64,000 nucleotides of DNA from Triglochin maritima (lineage: Eukaryota; Streptophyta; Magnoliopsida; Alismatales; Juncaginaceae): assembly GCA_963682175.1 (NCBI GenBank), contig OY821779.1, positions 2,802,501 to 2,866,500 of the forward strand, written 5' to 3'. How positions within the stretch are numbered: the first letter of the stretch is position 1; every line of letters starts with the position of its first letter. Shown here one piece after another: positions 22,106 through 34,155 of the stretch. The notes below the pieces were generated by a model. The model worked only from the letters and a program-made list of their open reading frames with translations. It did no database searches and had not been told where the DNA came from. Position numbers and translations under genes: made by a program.

Positions 22106-25100
22106 CTTACGTATGAAGACCGAGAAGGAAATGAGTTCTGACGTTCTTGTGGATTTCGTTTTCTGAAATAAAGATTTTTGTACATTTGTATAATCTTCAA
22201 TTATTATCGAAAACTAGGATCTACCAAGTATGATAGTTTGTCAAACCTAAAGCCTCGTTCAACGAAAGATGGACTACAACCGCTAAACCAACATGTTGGT
22301 AAGAGAACTAACATGCTTCAAACAGAAGTTAAGAATGACATAATTGCCTCTTCAAAGTGTTGATCATAGACGTCATTGCCCATTTAGAATTCTACTTTTA
22401 TGTGTATATGTTTTACTACTACGATGAAAGTAAAAGACCAAAAACATTTTGGGCCCACACCTTCGCTATATATATACTTATTCATCTTCTTCTTACCTTC
22501 AATTGAAAGTTTCAGCATCTATTAATTAATCTATACCCCCAAAAATGGATTTATTAGTTGGATGTGTATGTATTAATTTGATCAAGCAAAACCCACGAGT
22601 CACGACCACTATGAAAGTACCCTATCTCCATTTTATTTATTTATTGCTTTTAGTGCTAACGTCGTTGAAAACAAATGCCTAACTCCCGCACTAGTGATTA
22701 TATTAATTAAGTTTGCCAACTAATACAAAATAACAAACCAATATATCTATTCTTTAAGACCAAACTTGGTTTTCACTAACACTATTCTATACCAAATCAT
22801 CTCAAGAATAAATATGTTTTAGCTATGTCATGGTACGTAGCCAATTATTTTGCCTGAAACTGCCCACTTAGGATTATTTTGTTAATTGAGTAGTATTGTC
22901 TGCCACCAAGTCACTCCCTATTTGTCCGACTTAAGTAGCCATTATCCTGGTTTGAAACCACCTAATAAAGTTAAGGAGTGATTCCATATATAATAAAACT
23001 TGTTGCAACAAACCACGTCGGATTAAATTTTTATTGGTCGTCATAATCACTTTTCGAAAAGGTGCAACGAAGTAAAAGCAAGCAACACGAACGGCATATA
23101 ACGGGCTTAATTCTTGTGTGGGATACGTAATTGCATGATTTTTAGAATGGAGACTTTATACGTAGACCCTTGTATCTTACAAAATATGGAGTTAATTACA
23201 AAAAGTAGCTTCCAACAAAGATTTTGTGAAGCCCACTGCCCAGTGCCCACCTATATCAGATCCGAGTATGGTAGGTGTTGAATAATCAAAAAGTCAGTTT
23301 AACAGGACAATTGTGTAAAAAATTGTAGGATGGGTAAGTTATTAAAGTAAAAAAGGTAAAGAATATAAGTGTTTATCTCTAAAGGATACAAGTACAAAAA
23401 GCGTCTCGACGAAAGATTAGAAAAACAAACTGCAATTTACCACTATTTTATCTAAAATGAATTACAAAAGTTGACTTGAACAGGAGAACAACAAAAGCCT
23501 ACATTGCACATTTCAATCGAACATGTTCCATTGATCTGCCACACGCTTTTCTCCAAGCCATTGACTTGAGCAAAGAATCCAGTACTTGTAAACTTGAAGT
23601 AGAAATTTCCAAACACCCCCATCCGCCATGACATGTCGACTAATACCACATCAATGCACAAAACTCAAAACCAAATTCCAGAAAATTATTGATGGTGCAA
23701 ATGAATCCCACGTGCATTAGGCGCTGCACAACAGTAGGTTTTCAACGAATATATGGATATATATTGGCATCTTTATTCCTTCCAATAACATTCCCTCCCT
23801 TTATTGACCTCATCACAATGGAATGCTAAGGCCTAATGGGATGGAATAAGTCTTCTCCCGTACCCTGTTTGGATCTCAAGCACAACTTTAGATCTAAATC
23901 TTTATATCATCTTGGGATGCTGCTTGCCCTTTAGTTTCCATTTGGGAGGGTAGTGGAAGATGTACAACGTATTCCTTCCCAAAATATGGCAGCAATCTTC
24001 TAAGTTGACCCAAAAATCTTCTTTTACTCACTTCTTTGGGTTTGTTTCGTATAAGTTTGTAACACTATAAAAATGAATGTCAACTACCTTTCAAAGTGGA
24101 ACTCGACAAACTGTAGTGGATTTCAATCAAATGAATACAATATAACACTTTGCAAAAATAGAACTTCACAAGAAGTACTCGAGTTTTGGACACTGGTTTT
24201 TGGTAGATGGAATAGTTATAGGACGACAAATTTGGAGAATAAAATGTTCAACTAGATGTATTGGCGATAGAAAAGTTGGAACGTACATGTGAAAAAAGGG
24301 CAACTCTTTCGGTGGTTGATGCCATTCTTTTGGTTTATTAGGCGTGTAAAACATGTCATACATTATAAAGTTACGTCTATATTATGCAATATTTACAGCT
24401 TCCTATTCTTAATTTGGTTGGGTGCGATTAACGATTGTATTATATTTGGTAAAAGATAAATAAGACCAATTTGATTTATTTCATTTAGTGGGCGGGTAGC
24501 TTTAGAGCAAGAGCATAACATTGATGTGATTTCTGGGTAGTGCATATAGATGTCAAATATATGACATAAGAAAAAGCTTAGTGGAAAATGATTAAATATT
24601 GCTTAAGAATCATAGTTAATTTCAAGTAAAAATTCCATTCAGAATCGCATGTCCTGTGTGAGATAAAAGTAAGGAATGTCTTAATAAAAGTACAACAACA
24701 AATGCTTGAAGAAATATTTACGTGGCAAGTAAAAAGTTTTAGAATATGATTCAGAAGTTCCGACAGTCAATCCTTGAGTGCAAATCAGCTAGCAATGAAA
24801 GAAACGTGTGATAAATAGTTTTTCGTTTGTAAACAAAAAATATTATTCCTGACTCCTGATGAATAAATTGTTCGATTACATGATTTCGAATGATTATAAC
24901 TATGTTAATACATCAAAATTTTGTCCAATACAACATAAATCACGCAAATCTCAAGAGATCTGCAATTTTCAACACTATTTAACCTTTTCTCCACGCGCAG
25001 GGGCGCAGCATGCAATCAAATAAAATGTATGACATACTAAAACAGTTAATTATTCACTGAATGGAAAATTTTAAGTATCTTAAGTGCGTAGTTTTTATAT

Positions 25101-26079
25101 TTTGATTGCTTTTAACTGGTTTAAATGATCAGATATTTTACCTTTACCAATGTAATTCCAGAGTCATTAATTATACCTGAATGCAGAGATTCTGAAGTCA
25201 TAGACTTCCCAAATAGCTTCTTCAGCACTCACTGAACTTCGCACTTTGCAGCCACGAGGAGAGGTTCCCTCATCTTCTCATCCAATCTGAAATAGAAATC
25301 AGACTCAAGCCATTAACCAGTCCATAGGTTTCAATTTATCACAATTTTTTTTGAATACCTTACTGAAAGAAACTTAATCTGAACATGTTCAAAACCATAG
25401 TATCAGTTGTTGGAGCTCTAAGCATGGTTTCAGCCCCTGCAAAGGACCACTAAGTACTAACCCTCGCAATATGTTCCAAGACATCTCGGTCATGACCGTC
25501 ATCTTTAGTGCTTCTGCTGGTTTTTTAAGGATACACTTTTGGACATAATCTCCAATCCTATTAGATGTTCAGACCAAATCAACAACACAAAAGGGTAATT
25601 ATTCTCTAGAGGAAATTAACTATACGAGAATAGGCATTAGGCATTGATGTCCAAAGAAACTAAGAAATTCTAATTCTATCTGAAAATTTAATACGAATCA
25701 GTGCATTGACGGGTAAAAAAACTTAAAATGACCAATGCTTGTCCATTCTTGTAGAAGTTGAAAAATAGCGAAGTGCCTATTGCTCTTCCTCCTTTACACC
25801 CGCTTCAGATCAAAAAGAGTTTTTGACGCTATTCAAGAATTAATTATGAGCTGGTAACTTCGACTTTGTGAGCATACATGCGCTGAATCTAGGAGAGAAA
25901 CCAAAGGAACATGCAGCTCATCACACAAAAGGTTACAGGTGGGAGGAAAACCAAATAGTACGCGAGATGATCAAAGAAACCAAATTACATTGACAAAAGT
26001 GAATCAATAATGATCCCGGACAATGAAGGTACCATGGTTTCTCTCGTTGTTAGTTTTAAAATTTTGTAATTCATGAAAT
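22106..26079. other. Gene-poor intergenic region
   Basis: Nearly 4 kb of AT-rich DNA with only short frames. A 69-codon minus frame at 23,452-23,661 has no recognisable motif. Near 25,930-26,040 the sequence matches 29,490-29,590, which marks the 3' flank of the tandem duplication described separately. Confidence 0.5.
25930..26040. repeat. 3' flank of tandem duplication, copy 1
   Basis: Shares words in order with 29,490-29,590: AAAGAAACCAAATTACATT, AATCAATAATGATCC and GACAATGAAGGTAC versus closely similar forms in the second copy. Together with the paired first exons at about 29.0 and 32.7 kb this defines a segmental duplication of roughly 3.5 kb. Confidence 0.7.
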
Positions 26080-26438
26080 CTAAAAGTCATCCAAGCTGAG
26101 AAGATACACGACCAAGCCCAAAACAGGAACGAATCTGAGAATGCTCACTGTTCCAACATTGTTATTCCTCATATTTTGGAGGTCATCACCAATCAACCAT
26201 GGTTGAAAGATAAGAGTAAAGAACAATATCCCAAATGAAGGCATAACCAAGCTTTTAAACCCAATATACCTCCCAAAGAACTCCCACCTCTCCGCAACCT
26301 CTCCAAATCCACCATTTCCTCGGCCAAAGAACGACCAAAATATTGATAAAAGACAAACCAAGCCCCCAACAATACCTACAACAGTTGCACTAGATGTCAT
26401 CAGCAAAATCAATGATGATGGCTTCTTGGCGGGAGAAT

Positions 26439-28095
26439 TGTTATGTCCTAACCCTTGTTTAGTGGGTTAATTGGTGCTTAGGTGGTTGATTGGAGCGAGT
26501 TTGGATTGGACGACTGAGATTGGTTGAGGAGAAGAGTATAAAAGGTTTGACTTTTCTCTCGCACTAGTCTCTCTTCTCTCTCTCACTCACTCACTCACTC
26601 GTCTCCCCCTCTCAGTTGAGATCCTCAGAGTTAGTGAAGGCAAGGAAGTGCTAGGAGGTTCAGTAAAGTCGTCGGAGAAGAGGTGATCGTTGTTTGAGCG
26701 GGGAGTTGTCGGAGATTAGCTTTTTTGTGGGAACGCTCGTCGTGGTTCTTCAAAGGCTTCTACAAGCCTTTAAGGTATGTCAAGTTTTGCTATTATGCTC
26801 ACCTTGATAGTGTCAGTGTTTGAGTGGTCGACGGTAGGCCGAAAGGCTCGTCAGAGGTTGTGTGCAGTAGAATTCTGCAGTGTAACGGTCGACCGGTGGT
26901 GGATTCGATCGATTGGTCGTAGTGTAATTTTGTGTTTCTATCTCGCACCGGTTGAACGATACCCTTGGGTGGTCGACCGATTATGTAATTTCGGCGAGAA
27001 GAAGAAGACTCTGAGTGTTTTCGGTCGACCAGGTTCACTTGTCGTTCAACCAAATACACTATTTTAAGTCAGTTGGTGATGTAGACCTCAAAACGGTTGA
27101 CTGACCTGAGACCTCGTTCGACCAATGACTTAAGATAACTTAAAGTTCGTTCGACCATTTGTTTCTTCGGTCGACCAGTGTAGTTTTGATTCGATGTCTG
27201 GATTTACTGGTTTTATTTAGTCGTCCGTCTATTCTTGTTTGTTCGACCGATCGTGCACTTTGAGCGAAGGAGGGAATTACTGGTTATTTTTGGTCGGACA
27301 GGTCTCCTTTGCCGTTCGACCGGTTGGTAGGTTTTTCGGTTGAACCAGTCATCTGTATGAGGTTTCGGTCAACCGCGGGTTTGGTTCAGTCGACCATTTC
27401 TGCCCAGTTTTGAATCTGTTGCTTGTGATGTTGGTTGTTGTGATCGGTCTGGAGGGCAACGAGTTCGTCGGCCCTTTTGGGGCAACAGGAAGGACATTCT
27501 GGCCTAATAGCGATCGGGGGTTGTGGCTCTACGGAGTGTATGCCTTGTGTGCATGTGAGATTTGTTGGTCGATGATTTTCCGACAGTGTCTTGTGTGCAC
27601 GTGTATTTGAGGGTTGGGGTGAGAGGACCATTGAGATCCGTGTTGGATCGTGTCTGCTGTGATTGAGAGAGAGGTCCCTGGAGCCCAGTTAGACGTCGAT
27701 GTTGGTTTTATGTCGCATTTCATATCATGTTATAATTGTTGTTTAATTCATGCATGTTAGGAGTTTGGCAAACGAGGTTTCCTTATTGGAAACTCAGACA
27801 TAATTTTATGTTTGCATTTCAGGACGTGAGCATCGTTAGGAGGTGGTGACTAAGGGTGAGCGCACCCAGACTAGATCATGTCTTCTTGAGTTTTGAAGTT
27901 GATATGATTACACTTGTATATGTTGTACATCTTTTGTGATGTAATCATACTTTTGATTCCTTGTATTATACGGTGTATCATTCGATATATATATATATGT
28001 GTGTGTGTGGGGTTTTCGTAGTATCCCAGTGATTTGATCTATTGATATATATATCTTTTAAAGTTTTAATTTTTCCGTTGTTTTGGGATATTACA
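26439..28095 (+). mobile_element. Solo LTR (1,657 bp) inside a coding exon
   Basis: Begins TGTTATGTCCTAACCC and ends GGGATATTACA (TG...CA). It is flanked by the perfect 5-bp duplication AGAAT at 26,434-26,438 and 28,096-28,100. A TATA box (TATAAAAG, 26,537-26,544) lies about 100 bp inside, as expected for an LTR promoter. No gag or pol is present, so it is best read as a solo LTR left by recombination. The interior carries several GGTCGACC motifs (26,887; 26,971; 27,023; 27,169) and a TA/TG microsatellite near 27,988-28,010. Confidence 0.87.
27985..28010. repeat. (TA)n(TG)n microsatellite
   Basis: ATATATATATATG followed by TGTGTGTGTG near the 3' end of the solo LTR. Confidence 0.85.
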
Positions 28096-28401
28096 AGAAT
28101 CCTCTTCCACGTCATTGAGCCGTATTGCCACGTATGACATCAAAGAAGTTGTAACCATACAAGAGATTATTAACTCAAAATTCTCAAATACCAAGTTGCA
28201 AAGACATGAATCGTCTCCACTACACACCAAAATCAACTCCAAAATCAAATTTGAACATAACCCCTCAGAAACATGAAGAATGTCAAATAATAATTCCATT
28301 GTGAAACAAAAAGAAAAAAAGTTCTTAGTTCTTACGGGTGCCTCAAGTAAATGAATGCCAACTATACTGCCAAAAACATAGGGAATATGAGAGCATGACA
28401 A

Positions 28402-28939
28402 CCAAAATCAACGTACATGATCAACATTACCAATATGAAAGTTTCAAATAAAAAACAATTATAATTCAAATACATTATATGCAAGCACTAAACAAATTGA
28501 TCACTGGCTTTTCAAAATCAAATAAGATGAAAACAAATAGCAGAGAGATACCAGAGTAGTTCACCTAAATAACTTACTATAATTTAGTATGGGCAACGGG
28601 CAAGACAACAAAGAATTTTAAGTGAGAGACCGACATGGTCGTGCAATGTTGCTGATGAGATATCCCATAATGGATCTCCCTGCAAACAAAATCACGAACC
28701 AAGACAAGTCAAAATACTTTTAACTTTGGGCGCACTTTACAAATTCGAAGCAACTGATAATTAAGAATGAAATGTAATCCACAATCATAGCCATGACCGA
28801 CAAATAGTAGATCCACATTTCTCGCATGATTATGTTATCCCAAACATTAGAATTGAAGAGTGGGGATGTTCATGTTCTCAAAAAATGCAAGTTCGAAAGG
28901 AGGGAAAAAAAAGGTTAGAGATATTTCGATCCAGAGAAC
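28402..28939. other. Probable intron remains of broken copy 1
   Basis: AT-rich sequence between the frameshifted first exon and the next recognisable coding remnant of the minus-strand pseudogene. No separate feature seen. Confidence 0.45.
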
Positions 28940-29489
28940 ATAAAGTGCTTCCACTCCGAACAACACGGCCCGCAACAGCACCCTCCTGGCTTCACCCCAG
29001 GACTCTTCTTCCCCTTCGAAACTCCTCTTCTGAGCTTTGCTGGTAGCAAAGGTTTTCTCCCTGGTGAAGTGGAAGTGGTTTGCTGGTGGTGGTGTTCACG
29101 CTGGACGAGGCAGAGGTGTTTTGGGAATTTGGGGGAGTGTCCATCTGCTTGCAAGGATTTGCAAAGACATGTCTGTATTGCTGATGTGCTGTCTGGTTGA
29201 ACGCATGGATATTTTGGTTCCCATTCTTGTCATTGTTTTTCGATTTTGGCATATATAAGCTTTGACTTTTTACAATTTAGGTTGTGTAGCTGCGTAGACA
29301 TATCAGAGAAAATCAAAATCAAAATTCGACCGGATTTAAGTCGGTACATAATTTCACGTCATCCACTTCCAATTTAACTTCTGTGGCACCATGAAAGATA
29401 TTGCGAGAAAGTAGACTCGTGCAACCAAATATGTGTTGCGATGTTGGATTTTGGAAACATGTTACTTAACGACACTAGATAATTAAAGA

Positions 29490-29590
29490 AACCAAATTGT
29501 ACACAAGATGAATAAAGAAACCAAACTACATTTACAGAAGTAAATCGATAATGATCCTGGACGATGAAGGTACAATCATTGTTCCTGAGC
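29490..29590. repeat. 3' flank of tandem duplication, copy 2
   Basis: Counterpart of 25,930-26,040 (AAAGAAACCAAACTACATTT, AATCGATAATGATCCTGGAC, GATGAAGGTAC). Here it is followed directly by LTR-like repeats instead of the gene's last exon, showing that the 3' part of copy 2 was lost or replaced. Confidence 0.7.
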
Positions 29591-29599
29591 ATGGTTCGC

Positions 29600-30080
29600 A
29601 GAATCACCGTCGGCACACATGTCATGCAGTCCAAACATCGCCGGCGCCACACAGGCCACACGGTCCAAACATCGTCGGCGCCACACATGCCACAAGTTCC
29701 AAACATCGGGTCTTCGTGGAGACTTACCGTATGCACATACGGTCTAACAGACAGTACGCAACACATTCCCATACGCGGCTACACAAGCCAAATGGATCGG
29801 TGAGGAGGCGTTCGCACTTCCGCGCAGGTAGAATCAGATCTGAAAACATCGTGATCCACCACCACACCAACGGAGCCGTCACTCAGGTCGGTCCATCACC
29901 GGCGCCACACAGACCGCACGGTATCTCACTCGATAGGTGTCCAATCGAGCTACCTGTCGGAAATCATCATCGGCAGTCCATCGTCGCAACCACACATGCC
30001 ACGCGCAATCCTCCCTACCGCCACACGGATCGCACAGGGACCCTCCCGTCACCACACAAGCCGCACGGGCTCGTGCAATC
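29600..30080. repeat. Irregular minisatellite with CGCCACACA-GCCACACG words
   Basis: A unit of about 35 bp (GTCCAAACATCG, then CGGCGCCACACA, then GCCACACG) occurs two to three times in tandem at 29,630-29,710. Diverged forms recur near 29,890, 29,980, 30,020 and 30,050. It belongs to the LTR-like block. Confidence 0.6.
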
Positions 30081-31664
30081 ACTGCCTATCAAAGTCAGTC
30101 GAACATATCCGCCACCTAGAGGGCCAGACAATCGACAGATCCGAACCGAAGTCCGCGGGGTCATCGAGCTCCACGTGCTGACACCAACTCCGCCGCTATA
30201 AAAGCATGGCAGCAACCTCCGTAGTCATCCAGGTCGTTAGTCACTTCACCCAACGACAGTTTCCTGTCCGCTGAAAGCAATTGGATCCACGATCTCTCAG
30301 GCTGCTACTCTAATGAGAGAATCAAAGTATAAACTACGTCACCCTCTATAATACAGAGGCGACATGCCCTAAGTATTCACACTCTTCCACACGACGTCCC
30401 CTGGGTAGACAAGCACAACGTACCCACCGTCACCTCCCAGCTCACGCTCCAAGCGAGGACACGAGTTTCCGTGGACAAAGTTGACACCTCACTAAGACCA
30501 GGATTCACTTCTGGGCTCAAACGGTCGACCGGAAAAGGTATACCGGTCGATCGCTTCCACAAAGGAATCGGTCGACCGAACGCCTACAACGGTCGAACTC
30601 TGTGCCCAAAACTTGATTCCCAATGGTCAAACAAAAGTCCAAAACCGGTCGACCGAACGTGGTCAAAATCCGGAGTCTGGTCAAAATTACACAAGTCTAT
30701 TCGGTCGACCGACTCAGAGGTCCCGGTCGACCGAAAACTACCAGAGTCATCCTAATAGTCTAAGTCATCTACCGGCCGAACAAGACCCAATAATCGGTCG
30801 AACAACATACTATACAATTAAGTTCACTTCAGTTCCGGTCGGACCAAAGGTCAGGAATGGTCGACCGTTTGGATGGTCAACGTCCGGTCCAAGCGAAACA
30901 CGAAGCAATGGTCGAACGACTCAGGGGTCTCGTCCGACCGAAAACTCCCAGACAATCCTCCGACCCATCAACACATGCACAACCGGTCGACCGCCACAAA
31001 ACGTCGTTCGACGAGTGTTGGCCAAGATCGGGCAAAATACACTAGACCGATCGACCGTTGGTCGACAACAACCTTGCGTCAGCCAAGGATTTTACGCCGT
31101 TTCTCGCCGTCGGTGAGGTCTCCGACCTCCCGCGACCGACTACAACTTCACCTCAACGTGGATGAGCAACAAGGACATCTAATGCAAGAACTTGACATAC
31201 CTCTTCGCGAAGAACGACGTACTTCACCGGAGCTCCAACGACAACGTCTTCGGACCGCAACCTCACGCACGAACTCCTCCTCGTGTCAATCTATGACCAG
31301 CGCACCTCCACTCACAAGCACACCATCAGCTACCGGAGTTCCCGCAACCTCATTTGATCCACCAGAACAAAAGGGGAGAGAAAGGTGAGTGCTTGGAGTG
31401 AGAAGGGAAAGAAAATGAAGAAGAATGAGAAGAAGAAGAAAAGAAGAGGAGAAGGAAACGTTGGTTTCCTCTTAAAACCAACACCTTCGTCACCCATCCA
31501 ATCACACAACTCCACCATTCCCCTACACTCCTAGTCCATCCCTCTTCACATCACCCCTCATACCTCCACTATTTTTCCGCCAATTCCCATGCAAAATTCC
31601 ACCATTAAGCCCACCTAATCACCATTAGTTCTTAAACAAGTTAGGGTCTTTACAACATCAGTAT
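29600..31664 (-). mobile_element. LTR-like block related to the solo LTR, inverse orientation
   Basis: Read on the minus strand it starts TGTTGTAAAGACCCTAACTTG (boundary near 31,664) and continues GGTGATTAGGTGGGC. This parallels the start of the solo LTR (CCTAACCCTTGTTTAG, then GGTGCTTAGGTGG). Seven exact GGTCGACCG motifs lie between 30,523 and 30,993. The far end could not be fixed and no target duplication was found, so it may be a truncated LTR or a compound insertion. Long open frames here are composition effects of the repeated motif. Confidence 0.6.
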
Positions 31665-31667
31665 AAA

Positions 31668-32562
31668 AATTGGACAGTCCAACAAGTAGATTGGCGAGAG
31701 GCCCAATAAAACGGCAGCATGATCTTGACAACAAAAATGGGGACACCCCTTGAACCAGCCGACACCGATCAATCTAAATCTCCAAAGCAAAAGTCCCTAC
31801 TGGGCCGAACAATCGACTGGTTAGGTACAAAACCGCTTAAGCAAAGAGTAGACTCGTCACTGAAAGATAAAGTATAAACGCACTCCTATAGGCTATAAAT
31901 CATCTTACAAAGTAGCATTTGGTAGGTTCATTTCCATTCATGGCAACAAGACATGCATTAGCAATCACACACATCAAATCATTTGCACGCAAAAAATACC
32001 TTAACGCATCTGCATTAGTTAATAGTACCCCAAAAATGTAAATGAATTGGTAAATTTGGCTTCTAAAATGACTTTTTGAAGATTGGTAGTCTGAAAAACT
32101 TCAAAAAAAATAGAACTCAAGCTCCCAGGACCTAACGTAATTGGACTGATTTCCCAAAGTTCAACTCTAACTTGGAAATGGGGGAACTAACTTCTAGAAT
32201 AATTTTCTGATGATTAGTGTGCAGAAAGACATTAAAAAATTCTGGAAAGTGGAAACTAAGTTCTGTGATTTTCAAGTCCTTATAAAAGTGTATTGTGAAT
32301 GACTTCTGGCACTTCAACTCTAAGAGGAAGTTTAGGTACCGATAACACTTTACCCCAACTTGAACGTGAGTAGAAAAACACTTTTGTGACATCTACCTTT
32401 GAGCAAGCAATTCAAACACCCTTTCGATTTCCTTTTAAGTACATTTAGCATGACAACCACTATAACATGAAATGCAAGTCTCAAATTTATACCGACATTG
32501 ACGGTCGAGGCTCGAGGAAGGCCACAACACCAAAACTATCACGAAACAAAAATATATTTTAC
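31668..32562. other. Remaining intron or unique sequence next to isolated exon
   Basis: Should correspond to the intron after exon 1 of copy 2, but shows no coding remnant. AT-rich with no recognised repeat. Confidence 0.4.
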
Positions 32563-32835
32563 CGGAGCATAGGGCAGGAGAAACAACCATAGAACGTAAA
32601 CCGCCTCCGCTCCCCACAACGCCGCCTGCAACGGAACCCTCCCCCACGACTCTTCTTCCCCTCCCAACCCTTGTTTGGAAACGTCGCTATACCTCTTCCG
32701 AGCCTTGCAGGTGGCGAAGGATTTTGCGCTGGTGACGTGGAAGTGGCGGTTCTCAACGGTTGAAGGACAAGAGAAGGTTGTTTTGGGGATTGTGGGGAGT
32801 GTCCATCTGCTGCTGGCGAGGAGTTGGGAAGACAT
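32563..32835 (-). pseudogene. Isolated first exon of copy 2 of the plastid membrane protein gene
   Basis: An uninterrupted 91-codon exon, ATG at 32,835, ending PYAP before donor GTAAAATAT at 32,562. It reads MSSQLLASSRWTLPTIPKTT, a plausible transit peptide, then EEESWGRVPLQAALWGAEAV and a hydrophobic LWLFLLPYAP segment. It aligns along its length with the frameshifted exon near 29,000-29,199. No downstream exon (VGIHLLEAP, ERWEFFG) is found between here and 31,664, so it is a gene fragment despite its clean frame. It could still be transcribed into the neighbouring LTR-like block. Confidence 0.75.
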
Positions 32836-34154
32836 GTTTCTGTTCTGCTGTGATTTGGTTGGGTGTGTTTGGGAAGAGAAAAGTGGCAGGCTGGCATCGG
32901 ATGGTCGTGGCCTCTTGGAGTGGAGTAATGGACGGTCCCGATTTTGAGATGTGCGTAGTGTAACGACCATTTCGGAGTCTCATCCAATTCTTTTGGTAGT
33001 TAATTAGCGTAACAATCAATGCAACTAGAGATACAATTGAATGGAAGCTAGAGTTGTCTCATTGTTCTGGTCGACTAGATAAAATGAAATCCATCCATCA
33101 TCGATTTTTAGAATTGCCTAAGCTAGGGGACACACATATTCTTCTAAATCGGGGCCACCTACTAACTAGTGCGTATCGGTTGGGGAACTCTATCGGTTGC
33201 GTCTTGGATGCAGCTCTTCTCAGGTGCGCCACGTGACGTATCTTACAGTAACTGACCTCGGGTGCGGGAAGGGTGAGGGAAGAATATGCGACCGGATACG
33301 AGAGGACACTTCTGTTTGGGTAATTAATTAGGAATGTGGAGGTCTGTTTGCAATTGTTTTTTATCGTTAGTTTTTTTCTTAAATTTCCCAACCCCTCTGC
33401 AAACCCTGAGTCCTGACACCCACAAGGCCACAACCACAAGCACCACAACCCAACCACATCAACTCCCGGAACTCCGGTCGACGCCGACGCCTTCTCCGGC
33501 GTCACCGCAGCCTCCTCAGGAAGTCACGTCTCCAGCAGCCGTCGGCACCTCCTCTTCAACTTCTATGTTCGATCAAGTCATTTTAGCTTTTGACTATTAT
33601 TTTTACCTTTTCAGTTTTTGATTTAGGTATATTAATATATTTTTAATATCTTAGACGTATCCATGTAACCTGGTTTTTGGGAAATTGCTGAATTCCGTAC
33701 CTGTATCGTATCGCACCGGATTCTCTTACCCACATCCGTTCCTCCTTAGTTAGCCTTAGCATGAAGAAGATCCGAGGTTTTAGAAATTTATTGTATCTCA
33801 AATTTGATTTTTGAATTTTTACAATAAAAAATTGATTATCAAAATGTTACACCAAACGGACCATTTTTTCTACCATTTTAGTAGAAAATGTTGTGGATCT
33901 TATTGTGGTGCTGCATTAGCAATCTGATCTTCTTCGCTGCAGGTGTTAGGTACTTAGCTTTATGTTATATTTGCTTACTTGTTTTAAATTCATTTTAGGT
34001 ATTTGTTGATGATATTTATGTACTATATTTGTATATAATTAAGTAAGTTTTTTTAACACCGTTTATTGGACAGGTACGAGGTGAACATGATTATAAATTT
34101 TGGAAAATATTTATATACTCGTTATCCATTTAATTGGTGAGTGTGGAGATGAAT
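32836..34154. other. Intergenic with a GC-richer Pro/Ser-coding patch
   Basis: Most of the stretch is featureless. At 33,410-33,560 a C-rich segment reads in plus frame as a T/P/S-rich peptide (QPHQLPELRSTPTPSP). It resembles a plant first exon or transit peptide, but has no continuing exon. Confidence 0.35.
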
Positions 34155-34155
34155 A

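Larger units (their letters stand above)
26080..29199 (-). pseudogene. Broken copy 1 of a plastid multi-pass membrane protein gene
   Basis: Minus-strand remnants in order. A frameshifted first exon (about 28,940-29,199) reads MSLQILASRWTLPQIPKT, hits a stop, then resumes in another frame with EEESWGEARRVLL. A piece follows with VGIHLLEAP (about 28,350) and another with SYVAIRLNDVEED (about 28,100-28,145). The last exon (26,080-26,433) has SATVVGIVGG, ERWEFFGRYIGF and QPWLIGDDLQN before its stop. These pieces resemble an uncharacterised Arabidopsis chloroplast transmembrane protein (I believe At2g04360; from memory). A solo LTR at 26,439-28,095 interrupts coding sequence between DVEED and SPAKK. 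The frameshifts and insertion make it non-functional. Confidence 0.8.

Noticed and set aside
24480..24520. tRNA-like words (GGGTAGCTTTAGAGCAAGAGC)
   Set aside because: Resembles a tRNA D-arm box only loosely; no acceptor stem, anticodon arm or T-arm could be paired around it.
26080..29199. Treating the plastid membrane-protein locus as a normal gene with the LTR in an intron
   Set aside because: The coding frame is continuous across the insertion point once one AGAAT is removed, and no splice sites flank the LTR, so the insertion is exonic; exon 1 is also frameshifted.
29551..31388. Several overlapping long frames (up to 216 codons) on the plus strand
   Set aside because: Their peptides are repeats of the CACACA-GCC and GGTCGACCG motifs (for example PVDR, RSTE). 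They reflect repeat composition in an LTR-like block.
33334..33621. Possible host first exon (T/P/S-rich frame)
   Set aside because: No continuing exon, and the minus strand is also open; kept only as a note on the intergenic stretch.
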